Below are positions 32,867 through 40,897 of a stretch of 64,000 bases of DNA, one piece after another (within the stretch, counting starts at the first letter, position 1; every line of letters begins with the position of its first letter). Below the pieces are notes generated by a model. It did not search any database. It saw only the letters and a program-made list of their open reading frames with translations, and was not told the origin of the DNA. The stretch spans positions 62,001 through 126,000 of the forward strand of contig NZ_LIVZ01000010.1 in assembly GCF_001905845.1 (NCBI RefSeq). The letters are read 5' to 3'. Both the position numbers and the translations under genes were made by a program. Source of the DNA: Streptomyces sp. TSRI0107 (GTDB lineage: Bacteria; Actinomycetota; Actinomycetes; Streptomycetales; Streptomycetaceae).

Positions 32867-33198
32867 CCACTCCACCCGACGACCGATCCTTCCGGCGTGA
32901 GATGGCCACCGCGTACCGTTCCGGCTGGCACTTCATCGACCTGGCCACCGCAATCCCCCACAACGGTGACTCGCTCATGGTGACCGTGTTCGGTGAGCCG
33001 GTCGTGGTCACCCGGGACGAGGACGGCGACGTACGGGCGTACCGGTGCCTGCGTCGGCCTCGCGGTGCGCCGCAACCCGTGCGGTGCGCCATCCGGTACG
33101 GAATGATCTTTGTGAATCTCGACCAGCGTGACCACCGGTTGGCGGAGCCGGAGACCCCGGACCCCATGACCATCTCGGCCACCCCCCGCAGTGCCTGA
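32863..33198 (+). CDS. truncated Rieske-like protein without cluster ligands
   Basis: A 111-residue protein translationally coupled to the DVGW peptide gene (4-bp overlap). It resembles the N-terminal Rieske region of aromatic-ring hydroxylases (SGWHFIDLATAIPHNGDSL, VFGEPVVVTRDEDGDVRAYRCL, YGMIFVNLDQRD). Where C-x-H would stand it has CLRRPRG, and the second C-x-x-H loop is missing, so it should not bind a 2Fe-2S cluster. No catalytic oxygenase domain follows. A structural or partner role for the peptide is inference. Confidence 0.65.
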   Translation: MTTPPDDRSFRREMATAYRSGWHFIDLATAIPHNGDSLMVTVFGEPVVVTRDEDGDVRAYRCLRRPRGAPQPVRCAIRYGMIFVNLDQRDHRLAEPETPDPMTISATPRSA

Positions 33199-33241
33199 CG
33201 CGATTCCCCCGTCGTAAAAGATCGCTCAGGTACTTCCCCCC

Positions 33242-33282
33242 GCAGCGGCGTCACCGTGACCTGAACACGGTGACGCCGCTGC
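33242..33282 (+). terminator. rho-independent terminator of the DVGW operon
   Basis: A perfect 17-bp stem, with arms at 33242-33258 and 33266-33282 and loop ACCTGAA, is followed by AGTTTT. It lies between the converging Rieske-like and oxidoreductase genes. Confidence 0.9.
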
Positions 33283-33340
33283 AGTTTTGCCAGGTATATG
33301 CGGGTTTCGGACAGATCGGCGGTTGGCTGAAACCGGCTCT

Positions 33341-33760
33341 TCAGCGGGTCCTGCTGCCCATGGCCCGGGTCAGCTCGATCTCGATGACCACCCGCTCCGG
33401 GTTCGGTCCCGGCGTCCGCTCGTAGCGCTCGGCGTACCGCCGCACCGCCTCCGCCACCCGCTCCGGCTCGGTGTGCACGAAGGCCCGGCCCTCCAGCGTC
33501 GCCCAGCGTCTGCCGTCCACCTGGCAGGCGGCGACCCGTGCCCCCTCGGCCCCCGCCGCCAGCACGTTCTGCACCTTCCTGCTGGACTTGCTCGCGATCA
33601 CCCGGGCCAGCCGCGCCTCGGGGTCGTAGGTCACCCCCACGGGCACCATGTGCGGGCTGCCGTCCGGGCGGGGTGTCGTCAGCGTGCACAGGTGCCGCTC
33701 CCGCCAGAAGGCGAGGTACTCCGGGTCGGGGGAACCCGGGTCTACGGAATGGGTGGCCAT
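33341..33760 (-). CDS. PPOX-class (F420- or FMN-dependent) oxidoreductase
   Basis: A 139-residue split-barrel flavin/deazaflavin-binding protein of the pyridoxamine-phosphate-oxidase superfamily (LAFWRERHLCTLTTPRPDGSPHMVPVGVTYD, SRKVQNVLAAGAEGARVAACQVDGRRWATLEGRA). Such short actinobacterial members usually use F420 (family knowledge); the substrate is unknown. ATG 33760 has GAGGGG eight bases upstream. It is divergent from clpB, and the HAIR element of clpB lies only 19 bp from this start, so HspR may also affect it. Confidence 0.85.
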   Translation of the reverse strand: MATHSVDPGSPDPEYLAFWRERHLCTLTTPRPDGSPHMVPVGVTYDPEARLARVIASKSSRKVQNVLAAGAEGARVAACQVDGRRWATLEGRAFVHTEPERVAEAVRRYAERYERTPGPNPERVVIEIELTRAMGSRTR

Positions 33761-33778
33761 GGGACTGCCCCTCACTGC

Positions 33779-33799
33779 CTTGAGTGGAATAGACTCAAC
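33779..33799. promoter_or_regulatory. HAIR element (HspR operator) of clpB
   Basis: CTTGAGT-N7-ACTCAAC matches the HAIR consensus except for the final base. It sits about 60 bp before the clpB start and places this gene in the same HspR regulon as the dnaK operon in this window. Confidence 0.9.
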
Positions 33800-33859
33800 T
33801 TTGTGTACGTTACCCACGTCAGTATGGATGACGGCTGACGCCAGGAGGAGAACGCGAAC

Positions 33860-36493
33860 GTGGACGCCGAGCTGACCAACCGGAGCCGGGACGCGATCAA
33901 CGCGGCCAGCAACCGGGCCGTGACCGAGGGCCACCCGGACCTCACCCCGGCCCACCTGCTCCTCGCTCTGCTCCAGGGGCAGGACAACGAGAACATCACC
34001 GACCTGCTCGCGGCGGTCGAGGCCGACCTGGCAGCCGTCCGCGCCGGAGCCGAGAAGATCCTCGCCGGGCTGCCCAGCGTGACCGGGTCCACCGTCGCGC
34101 CGCCCCAGCCCAACCGTGAACTGCTCGCCGCCATCGCCGACGCGCAGAGCCGCGCCCGCGACCTCGGCGACGAGTACCTGTCCACCGAGCACCTGCTGCT
34201 CGGCATCGCCGCCAAGGGCGGCCAGGCCGCCGACCTGCTCAGCCGGCAGGGCGCCAGTGCCAAGAAGCTGCAGGAGGCCTTCCGGAAGGCGCGCGGCGGA
34301 CGCCGGGTCACCACCGCCGACCCCGAGGGCCAGTACAAGGCGCTGGAGAAGTTCGGCACCGACTTCACCGCCGCCGCCCGCGACGGCAAGCTCGACCCGG
34401 TCATCGGCCGGGACACCGAGATCCGGCGTGTCGTCCAGGTGCTGTCCCGCCGTACGAAGAACAACCCCGTCCTCATCGGCGAGCCCGGCGTCGGCAAGAC
34501 CGCCGTCGTCGAAGGCCTCGCCCAGCGGATCGTGAAGGGCGACGTGCCCGAGTCCCTGAAGGACAAGCGGCTGGTCGCGCTCGACCTCGGAGCCATGGTC
34601 GCCGGCGCCAAGTACCGGGGCGAGTTCGAGGAGCGGCTGAAGACCGTCCTGGCCGAGATCAAGGACTCCGACGGCCAGATCATCACCTTCATCGACGAGC
34701 TGCACACCGTCGTCGGCGCCGGCGCCGGCGGCGACTCGGCGATGGACGCCGGCAACATGCTCAAGCCCATGCTGGCCCGCGGCGAGCTGCGCATGGTCGG
34801 CGCCACCACCCTCGACGAGTACCGCGAGCGCATCGAGAAGGACCCCGCCCTGGAGCGCCGCTTCCAGCAGGTGCTGGTCGCCGAGCCGTCCGTCGAGGAC
34901 ACCATCGCGATCCTGCGCGGCCTCAAGGGACGCTACGAGGCCCACCACAAGGTCCAGATCGCCGACAGCGCGCTGGTCGCCGCCGCCACCCTCTCCGACC
35001 GGTACATCACCTCCCGCTTCCTCCCCGACAAGGCCATCGACCTCGTCGACGAGGCCGCCTCCCGGCTCCGCATGGAGATCGACTCGTCCCCCGTCGAGAT
35101 CGACGAGCTCCAGCGCGCCGTCGACCGGCTCAGGATGGAGGAGCTGGCGCTCAGCCGGGAGACCGACGACGCCTCCCGCGAACGCCTGGAGAAGCTGCGC
35201 CGCGACCTCGCCGACAAGGAGGAGGAGCTGCGCGGCCTCACCGCCCGCTGGGAGAAGGAGAAGCAGTCCCTCAACCGGGTCGGCGAGCTGAAGGAGAAGC
35301 TGGACGAGCTGCGCGGCCAGGCCGAACGCGCCCAGCGCGACGGCGACTTCGACACCGCGTCCAAGCTGCTGTACGGCGAGATCCCGGCCCTGGAGCGCGA
35401 CCTGGAGGCCGCGACGGAGGCCGAGGAGGCGTTGACGTCCTCCGGCGGGGCCGCGAAGGACACCATGGTCAAGGAGGAGGTCGGCGCCGACGACATCGCC
35501 GACGTCGTCGCCTCCTGGACCGGCATCCCCGCCGGACGCCTCCTGGAGGGCGAGACGCAGAAGCTGCTGCGCATGGAGGACGAGCTGGGCAGGCGCCTGA
35601 TCGGCCAGACGGAGGCCGTGCGCGCGGTGAGCGACGCCGTACGCCGGTCCCGCGCCGGCATCGCCGACCCCGACCGGCCCACCGGCTCGTTCCTCTTCCT
35701 CGGCCCGACCGGCGTCGGGAAGACCGAGCTGGCGAAGGCGCTGGCGGACTTCCTCTTCGACGACGAGCGGGCCATGGTCCGCATCGACATGTCGGAGTAC
35801 AGCGAGAAGCACAGCGTGGCCCGGCTGGTCGGCGCGCCGCCCGGATACGTCGGCTACGAGGAGGGCGGCCAGCTCACCGAGGCGGTCCGCCGCCGCCCGT
35901 ACAGCGTGGTCCTGCTGGACGAGGTGGAGAAGGCCCACCCCGAGGTCTTCGACATCCTGCTCCAGGTGCTGGACGACGGCCGTCTCACGGACGGGCAGGG
36001 CCGCACGGTCGACTTCCGCAACACGATCCTGGTGCTGACGTCCAACCTGGGCAGCCAGTTCCTGGTCGACCCGCTGACCACCGAGGCGGAGAAGAAGGAG
36101 CAGGTCCTGGAGGTGGTGCGGACGGCCTTCAAGCCGGAGTTCCTGAACCGCCTGGACGACATCGTCGTCTTCTCCGCGCTGACCAGGGACGAGCTGGCCC
36201 GGATCGCCCGCCTCCAGATCGACCGCCTGGCCCGGCGCCTCGCCGAACGCCGCCTCACCCTGGAGGTCACCCCCGAGGCCCTGGCCTGGCTCGCCGACGA
36301 GGGCAACGATCCGGCCTACGGCGCCCGCCCGCTGCGCCGCCTGGTGCAGACCGCCATCGGCGACCGGCTCGCCAAGGAGATCCTCTCCGGCGAGATCAAG
36401 GACGGCGACACGGTCCGCGTCGACACCTTCGAGAACGGCCTCCTCGTGGGCCCGGCGGCACCGGAACCGGCGGACCTGGGCAAGACGCTCTGA
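33860..36493 (+). CDS. clpB: disaggregase ClpB (Hsp100)
   Basis: Hexameric AAA+ ATPase that pulls proteins out of aggregates together with DnaK-DnaJ-GrpE. The 877-residue protein has a Clp N-terminal repeat domain (1-145), NBD1 with Walker A GEPGVGKT (about 207), a coiled-coil M domain (about 405-530) and NBD2 with Walker A GPTGVGKT (about 615). No ClpP-binding loop is expected. GTG 33860 follows AGGAGG. It is controlled by the HAIR site upstream and appears to be transcribed alone. Confidence 0.98.
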   Translation: MDAELTNRSRDAINAASNRAVTEGHPDLTPAHLLLALLQGQDNENITDLLAAVEADLAAVRAGAEKILAGLPSVTGSTVAPPQPNRELLAAIADAQSRARDLGDEYLSTEHLLLGIAAKGGQAADLLSRQGASAKKLQEAFRKARGGRRVTTADPEGQYKALEKFGTDFTAAARDGKLDPVIGRDTEIRRVVQVLSRRTKNNPVLIGEPGVGKTAVVEGLAQRIVKGDVPESLKDKRLVALDLGAMVAGAKYRGEFEERLKTVLAEIKDSDGQIITFIDELHTVVGAGAGGDSAMDAGNMLKPMLARGELRMVGATTLDEYRERIEKDPALERRFQQVLVAEPSVEDTIAILRGLKGRYEAHHKVQIADSALVAAATLSDRYITSRFLPDKAIDLVDEAASRLRMEIDSSPVEIDELQRAVDRLRMEELALSRETDDASRERLEKLRRDLADKEEELRGLTARWEKEKQSLNRVGELKEKLDELRGQAERAQRDGDFDTASKLLYGEIPALERDLEAATEAEEALTSSGGAAKDTMVKEEVGADDIADVVASWTGIPAGRLLEGETQKLLRMEDELGRRLIGQTEAVRAVSDAVRRSRAGIADPDRPTGSFLFLGPTGVGKTELAKALADFLFDDERAMVRIDMSEYSEKHSVARLVGAPPGYVGYEEGGQLTEAVRRRPYSVVLLDEVEKAHPEVFDILLQVLDDGRLTDGQGRTVDFRNTILVLTSNLGSQFLVDPLTTEAEKKEQVLEVVRTAFKPEFLNRLDDIVVFSALTRDELARIARLQIDRLARRLAERRLTLEVTPEALAWLADEGNDPAYGARPLRRLVQTAIGDRLAKEILSGEIKDGDTVRVDTFENGLLVGPAAPEPADLGKTL

Positions 36494-36616
36494 CCCGCTC
36501 GTGTGACCCGACCGGCCGGATCATGCCGACGGTCCCCCGACAGGCGGGGCGAGGGCTTGCCACCCCCCGCCCCGCATGGGGGAGGATGGCGGAATCCGTA
36601 CGAAGGGAAATTCACG

Positions 36617-37144
36617 GTGAGCATCGACCCGTCCTCGATTCCGAACTTCGGGGGCCAGCCCCAGCCGCAGCCCCAAGGACCGGCGGGCCCCGTCGTCCCG
36701 AATCAGGACCTTGTGAAGCAGCTCCTGGACCAGATGGAGCTGAAGTACGTCGTCGACGAAGAGGGCGACCTCGCGGCGCCGTGGGAGCAGTTCCGTACGT
36801 ACTTCATGTTCCGCGGCGAGGGTGACCAGCAGGTCTTCTCGGTGCGGACCTTCTACGACCGCCCCCACCAGATCGACGAGAAGCCCCAGCTGCTGGAGTC
36901 GATCGACGACTGGAACCGGCGCACCCTGTGGCCGAAGGTCTACACGCACACCCACGACGACGGCACCGTCCGCCTCATCGGTGAGGCGCAGATGCTGATC
37001 GGCCCCGGGGTCAACCTGGAGTTCTTCGTGTCGTCGACGGTCAGCTGGGTGCGCGCGGCCATCGAGTTCGACCGGTGGCTGGCCGAGCAGCTGGGCCTGG
37101 AGCAGGACATCAACGACGCGGAGAAGCCCGAGGACGAGGAGTAG
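36617..37144 (+). CDS. YbjN-domain protein
   Basis: A 175-residue protein with a Pro/Gln-rich N-terminal stretch and a YbjN/type III secretion chaperone-like domain (LVKQLLDQMELKYVVDEEGDL, DDWNRRTLWPKVYTHTHDDGTVRLIGE). It ends in an acidic tail. GTG 36617 follows AAGGGA; the longer upstream frame contains non-coding-looking sequence. Function unknown; such proteins are common in Streptomyces near clpB. Confidence 0.85.
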   Translation: MSIDPSSIPNFGGQPQPQPQGPAGPVVPNQDLVKQLLDQMELKYVVDEEGDLAAPWEQFRTYFMFRGEGDQQVFSVRTFYDRPHQIDEKPQLLESIDDWNRRTLWPKVYTHTHDDGTVRLIGEAQMLIGPGVNLEFFVSSTVSWVRAAIEFDRWLAEQLGLEQDINDAEKPEDEE

Positions 37145-37249
37145 TCAAGGCTTCCTCCGCGAGGACCGGGGCGGGCGGCGGCGCGCCGTCCGCCCTTCCA
37201 CAGCCTGTGGGAAACCGCCTGACGGGCAACCGCGTGGACGTGCGGTGGT

Positions 37250-37352
37250 TCAGCCCGCGAGCGACTTCAGCCGCCGTACGGCTTCCTCCAGCACCCCCGT
37301 CTGCTTGCAGAACGCGAAGCGCACGAACGGCGCCCGCCGTGATCCAGCCGAC
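37250..37352 (-). pseudogene. broken second copy of the aminotransferase 3' end
   Basis: On the minus strand 37250-37336 matches the last 28 codons of the intact aminotransferase gene (FVRFAFCKQTGVLE... ending in a TGA). It is fused at a GGCGCC microhomology to about 15 bp from the middle of the same gene (GTCGGCTGGATCAC, coding V-G-W-I-T). About 330 bp present in the intact gene are missing and the fusion is out of frame. It lies 0.84 kb from the intact gene's end, flanking the Uma2 gene. Confidence 0.8.
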
Positions 37353-37525
37353 GTCTTGTTGGCCTACCCATTCCTATGTCGTGCGACAGGCCCCGCTGCG
37401 GATCTCCGGTACCGACAGTGAGCGGGCCGCACCACCTGTCCGTCCGGTCTGCCGGCCGTACCGACGGGCTCGGTGACGCGGCACTGTCCGTCGTATCCTG
37501 ACCACACACGGGAAGGAGCCGTTCC

Positions 37526-38080
37526 ATGAGCGTCGACGCGATCGTGCACACCGAGTTCCCCAAGGGGTACACGGTCCTGTTCGGGGCCGACGGAAAGGTG
37601 ATCATGACCCCGCAGAGCGAAGAGCACTCCAGCACCATCAGGTCGATGCAGATCGACTCCGCTCTTGCCCTCGGCCGTCACGCGAAGGTCACCTCCGATG
37701 TCTACATCGACTTCCCCGCCGACGAGAACTCCGCACCCGACCTCGCGATCCTGCGCGAGGACGCACGCAAGGAAGGCAAGCGCTACAGCTTCGAGGACGT
37801 CCTGCTGATCTCCGAGGTCGTCTCGACCTCTTCCGCACGCAAGGACTACGACGACTGCACCGCGAAGTACGGCCGTTACGGAATCCCGATCTACCTGGTG
37901 GTGGACCCCTACGCCCAGGAAGTCGTCCTCCACACCCAGCCGACCGCCACCGGTTACATCGCCGCACACACCCACAAGTACGGCACGGGCAAGCTCCCCA
38001 TCCCCCTGGCAGACGGCCGCACCTTCACCCTCGACCTCGACGAACTCCCGCGCCCGGACTCCGAGGCGGACGCCCGCTGA
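37526..38080 (+). CDS. Uma2-family (DUF820) endonuclease-like protein
   Basis: A 184-residue protein of the Uma2 family with a restriction-nuclease-like (PD-(D/E)xK) fold (PDLAILREDARKEG, VLLISEVVSTSSARKDYDDCTAKYGRYGIPIYLVVDPYAQEVVLH). The Asp-rich and E-V-V-S motifs match the family core. ATG 37526 has GGAAGGAG upstream and a TATCCT -10-like box near 37494. Many paralogues occur in Streptomyces; their role is unclear. It sits between the broken and intact aminotransferase ends, so it arrived as an insertion. Confidence 0.85.
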   Translation: MSVDAIVHTEFPKGYTVLFGADGKVIMTPQSEEHSSTIRSMQIDSALALGRHAKVTSDVYIDFPADENSAPDLAILREDARKEGKRYSFEDVLLISEVVSTSSARKDYDDCTAKYGRYGIPIYLVVDPYAQEVVLHTQPTATGYIAAHTHKYGTGKLPIPLADGRTFTLDLDELPRPDSEADAR

Positions 38081-38190
38081 CGAGGGACTCGGCCAGGCCG
38101 GACCCGCGCCTGGCTGGCCGAGGAGGGCTGCTGCCCGCACATCACCTTCTTCGTGGAGCCCAGCTCGGGTAGCCGGCACGTCCGTGGCTG
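38081..38190. other. spacer between Uma2 gene and aminotransferase
   Basis: CTCGGCCAGGC and GCCTGGCTGGCCGAG near 38087-38125 form a bulged hairpin that may terminate the Uma2 transcript. The remaining 60 bp show no gene. Confidence 0.4.
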
Positions 38191-39372
38191 TCAGGCGGCC
38201 AGCGTCTTGAGTCGGGAGGCCGCATCCTCCAGCACCCCCGTCTGCTTGCAGAACGCGAAGCGCACGAACGGCGCCCCCTGGTCGCGGTGGTCGTAGAAGA
38301 CCGCGTTGGGGATGGCGACCACGCCCGCCCGCTCCGGCAGGGCGCGGCAGAAGGCGAAACCGTCGCTCTCGCCGAGGGGGCGGACGTCGGTGGTGATGAA
38401 GTAGGTGCCGGAGGTGTGGAAGACGCCGAAGCCCGCCTCCGCTAGTCCCGCCGCGAGCAGATCCCGCTTGGCGTGCATGTCCGCGCGGAATCCGGCGAAG
38501 TACGACTCGGGCAGCGCCAGCGCCTCCGCGACCGCGTACTGGAAGGGCCCCGACGCCACGTAGGTGAGGTACTGCTTCGCCGACCGCACGGCGCTGACCA
38601 GCGCGGGCGCCGCGGTGATCCAGCCGACCTTCCAGCCGGTGAACGAGAAGCTCTTGCCCGCGCTGCCGATGGTCACCGTACGGTCCCGCATGCCGGGGAA
38701 GCCGGCCAGCGGCAGATGCTCGGCGTCGTCGAACACCAGATGCTCGTACACCTCGTCGGTCACCACCAGCAGGTCCCGCTCCACCGCCAGCTCGGCGATC
38801 GCGGTCAGCTCCGCGCGGGTCAGCACGGTGCCGGTCGGGTTGTGCGGGGTGTTGATCAGCAGCAGGCGGGTGCGGTCGGTGACGGCGGCCCGCAGCTCGT
38901 CCAGGTCGAGCCGGAACGCGGACCCGTCGGGACGCAGCGTCACCGGCACCCGGCGCCCGCCCGCCATGGCGATGCAGGCCGCGTAGGAGTCGTAGTACGG
39001 CTCCAGCGCGATCACCTCGTCGCCGGGCTCCAGCAGCGCCAGCAGCGCGGCGGCGATCGCCTCCGTCGCGCCGGCCGTCACCAGCACCTCGCTGTCCGGG
39101 TCGAACGACAGCCCGTACCGGCGCTGCTGGTGGGCGGCGATCGCGGTGCGCAGCTCGGGGACGCCCGGGCCCGGCGGGTACTGGTTGCCGCGCCCGTCCC
39201 GCAGCGCCCGCACGGCCGCCTCCCGGATCTCCTCGGGGCCGTCCGTGTCGGGGAATCCCTGGCCCAGGTTGATCGACCCGGTCCGCAGGGCCAGCGCCGA
39301 CATCTCGGCGAAGATCGTGGTCCCGAACTCGGCGAGGCTGCGGTTGAGGAAGGGGCGCTCGGTGGAGGTCAT
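38191..39372 (-). CDS. PLP-dependent aminotransferase (DapC/aspartate aminotransferase-like)
   Basis: A 393-residue fold-type I aminotransferase (class I/II). It has GSINLGQGFPDTDGP, the NTPHNPTGTV motif, the DEVYEHLVFD block and the PLP-lysine motif SAGKSFSFTGWKVGW (Lys about 240). Likely N-succinyldiaminopimelate, aspartate or kynurenine-type activity; sequence alone does not decide. From memory, this SAGK..FTGWKVG segment in Streptomyces is the attB of phage TG1. ATG 39372 has AGGA at spacing 8. A damaged copy of its 3' end lies at 37250. Confidence 0.9.
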   Translation of the reverse strand: MTSTERPFLNRSLAEFGTTIFAEMSALALRTGSINLGQGFPDTDGPEEIREAAVRALRDGRGNQYPPGPGVPELRTAIAAHQQRRYGLSFDPDSEVLVTAGATEAIAAALLALLEPGDEVIALEPYYDSYAACIAMAGGRRVPVTLRPDGSAFRLDLDELRAAVTDRTRLLLINTPHNPTGTVLTRAELTAIAELAVERDLLVVTDEVYEHLVFDDAEHLPLAGFPGMRDRTVTIGSAGKSFSFTGWKVGWITAAPALVSAVRSAKQYLTYVASGPFQYAVAEALALPESYFAGFRADMHAKRDLLAAGLAEAGFGVFHTSGTYFITTDVRPLGESDGFAFCRALPERAGVVAIPNAVFYDHRDQGAPFVRFAFCKQTGVLEDAASRLKTLAA

Positions 39373-39611
39373 GCCGGCCATCCTGCGCCGAAGCCCCGGC
39401 CTTCCTCAACCAGCGTTCGCCCGGCCGGCCGGTCACGCACGTCCCCCCGACCTGCAGTTGAGCGCGGGTCAGGGGCTTTCCCGCTGGTAGGACCCTCAGA
39501 AGTTCCTCAACTCTGCTTTGACCGTCGCGCACGGCGGGCATCCCCGGTTCACGCACCACACGAGGCGCCCACGGGGGGCCGCTTCGGGGGAACTGAAAGG
39601 AGGGTGACGCC

Positions 39612-39977
39612 ATGGTCATCGGCATCATCCTGGCGGTCGTCGCGGTAGTCGTCGCGGTGGGCGTGCTGGCGAGCCGGAGTGCACGGCGGGCCGGCGCGCG
39701 GGGGCCTGTGCGGTCGGGGGGCCGCCGGGGTTCCGGGGGAAGCGCCCGTTCCGGCTCCGGCTCGAGCTCCGGCTCGAGTGACGCCAGCTGGTGGGTGGTC
39801 GCGGGGGCAGGCGGGGACGTGTCGGGCGGCGACAGCGGGTCGTCCTCGGACTCCTCGTCCTCGGACTCCTCCTCGGGCCACAGCTCGGGCGGACACTCCT
39901 GCGGGAGCAGCTCGTCGTCCTGCGGGGGCAGCTCGTCGTCCTGCGGGGGCGGCGGCGGATGCGGTGGAGGCAGCTGA
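39612..39977 (+). CDS. small membrane protein with Ser/Gly/Cys-rich tail
   Basis: A 121-residue protein. One N-terminal transmembrane helix (MVIGIILAVVAVVVAVGVLA) is followed by an Arg/Gly stretch and then a low-complexity tail of Ser, Gly, Asp, His and Cys (SSSDSSSSDSSSGHSSGGH, four Cys in SCG/CGG contexts). It begins with a strong GGAAAGGAGGGTG ribosome site and is followed by a good terminator, so it is expressed. The tail could bind metal or be unstructured; no family with known function is recognised. Confidence 0.75.
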   Translation: MVIGIILAVVAVVVAVGVLASRSARRAGARGPVRSGGRRGSGGSARSGSGSSSGSSDASWWVVAGAGGDVSGGDSGSSSDSSSSDSSSGHSSGGHSCGSSSSSCGGSSSSCGGGGGCGGGS

Positions 39978-40016
39978 CACGGGGCAGCCGAGCTCCGAAG
40001 GGGGAACCGCATCGAC

Positions 40017-40048
40017 AGGCGCCCGCCGGGAACGACCGGCGGGCGCCT
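40017..40048 (+). terminator. terminator after the Ser/Gly/Cys-rich membrane protein gene
   Basis: AGGCGCCCGCCGG (40017-40029) and CCGGCGGGCGCCT (40036-40048) form a perfect 13-bp stem around GAACGA, followed by TGCCTT. Confidence 0.8.
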
Positions 40049-40287
40049 TGCCTTCTCCGGCCCGCTCCGGCGTACGCCGTAGTTGAACAGTTGAGCCCAG
40101 GAGCCCCCTGAGGGATGAGAACCGCCCGAAGTTGGGTAAAAGCGCTGTGGCAGCGACACAGTTCATGATTCCCTCTAACACACCAACGCAGCCCCTCGGA
40201 CGTCCTGACGGACACCCCTTCTGACTGGGCTGACCGGGCCGATCTTCCCGGCGTCGTTCTCTCTTTGCGTGCTAGCGGAGCCGATCC

Positions 40288-40806
40288 ATGCTCACGACCC
40301 TGAAAACCTCCTATACCGATACGCGCGCGGCCGACCTCGCCTGGGCCCTGGGCCGTGAGCCGCTGCCCGCCCTCGCCACCCTCGACCTCCAACTGGACGG
40401 TGCGAAACTCCAGTTACGGCTGCTCGGCGCGTCACATCAGGTGCTCCTGGAGGACGAGCGGACCAACTGTTCCGAGACGGTGGCGTGCATCCCCGGCAGC
40501 AGCACCCCGCTCCCGCTCGGCGTGGCCAAGCGGGTGGGCGACTGGGAGTACGAATTCGCCGCCCGCGTCGAGGACTTGTCCCCGGGCTCCTTCGAAGGCC
40601 GGGCCCAGGAACTCCTCGCCCTCGTCTCCGACCATCCGCACGGTCTCGCCGGCGTCTTCCCGGGCAGCCCGCACGCCTTCACCGCGATGCTGGCCCAGCG
40701 GCACGAAGGGCAGGTCCACTGGCGGACCTGGCACGCGTACCCGCAGGACGGGCAGTTGGTGGCGACCCGGACGAGAGTCGGGTCGCGCCGCGCGGCGAGC
40801 ACCTGA
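40288..40806 (+). CDS. DUF2617 family protein
   Basis: A 172-residue soluble protein of the actinobacterial DUF2617 family (MLTTLKTSYTDTRAADLAWALG, ASHQVLLEDERTNCSETVACIPG, WEYEFAARVEDLSPGSF, HAFTAMLA). Function unknown. The gene is 91 bp upstream of, and in the same direction as, the membrane spermidine-synthase-like gene; the pairing seems usual in Streptomyces (recollection), so they may work together. Confidence 0.85.
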   Translation: MLTTLKTSYTDTRAADLAWALGREPLPALATLDLQLDGAKLQLRLLGASHQVLLEDERTNCSETVACIPGSSTPLPLGVAKRVGDWEYEFAARVEDLSPGSFEGRAQELLALVSDHPHGLAGVFPGSPHAFTAMLAQRHEGQVHWRTWHAYPQDGQLVATRTRVGSRRAAST

Positions 40807-40897
40807 CGGCACCTCGAACCAGAGGTGCCGTTCTCAAACCCAGATCCACACGTGTGGGTGACGAAGCGCACCACACCCCTGACGTAACGTCACTGTC

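Noticed and set aside
33772..35938. Minus-strand frames opposite clpB, one fused to the oxidoreductase gene
   Set aside because: Shadow of clpB; the oxidoreductase starts at ATG 33760 with a ribosome site, so the upstream extension is not coding.
38081..38190. Short frame resembling RLAEEGCCPHITFFVEPSS after the Uma2 gene
   Set aside because: Too short, no start or ribosome site and no family recognised; the DNA is better explained as a hairpin and spacer.
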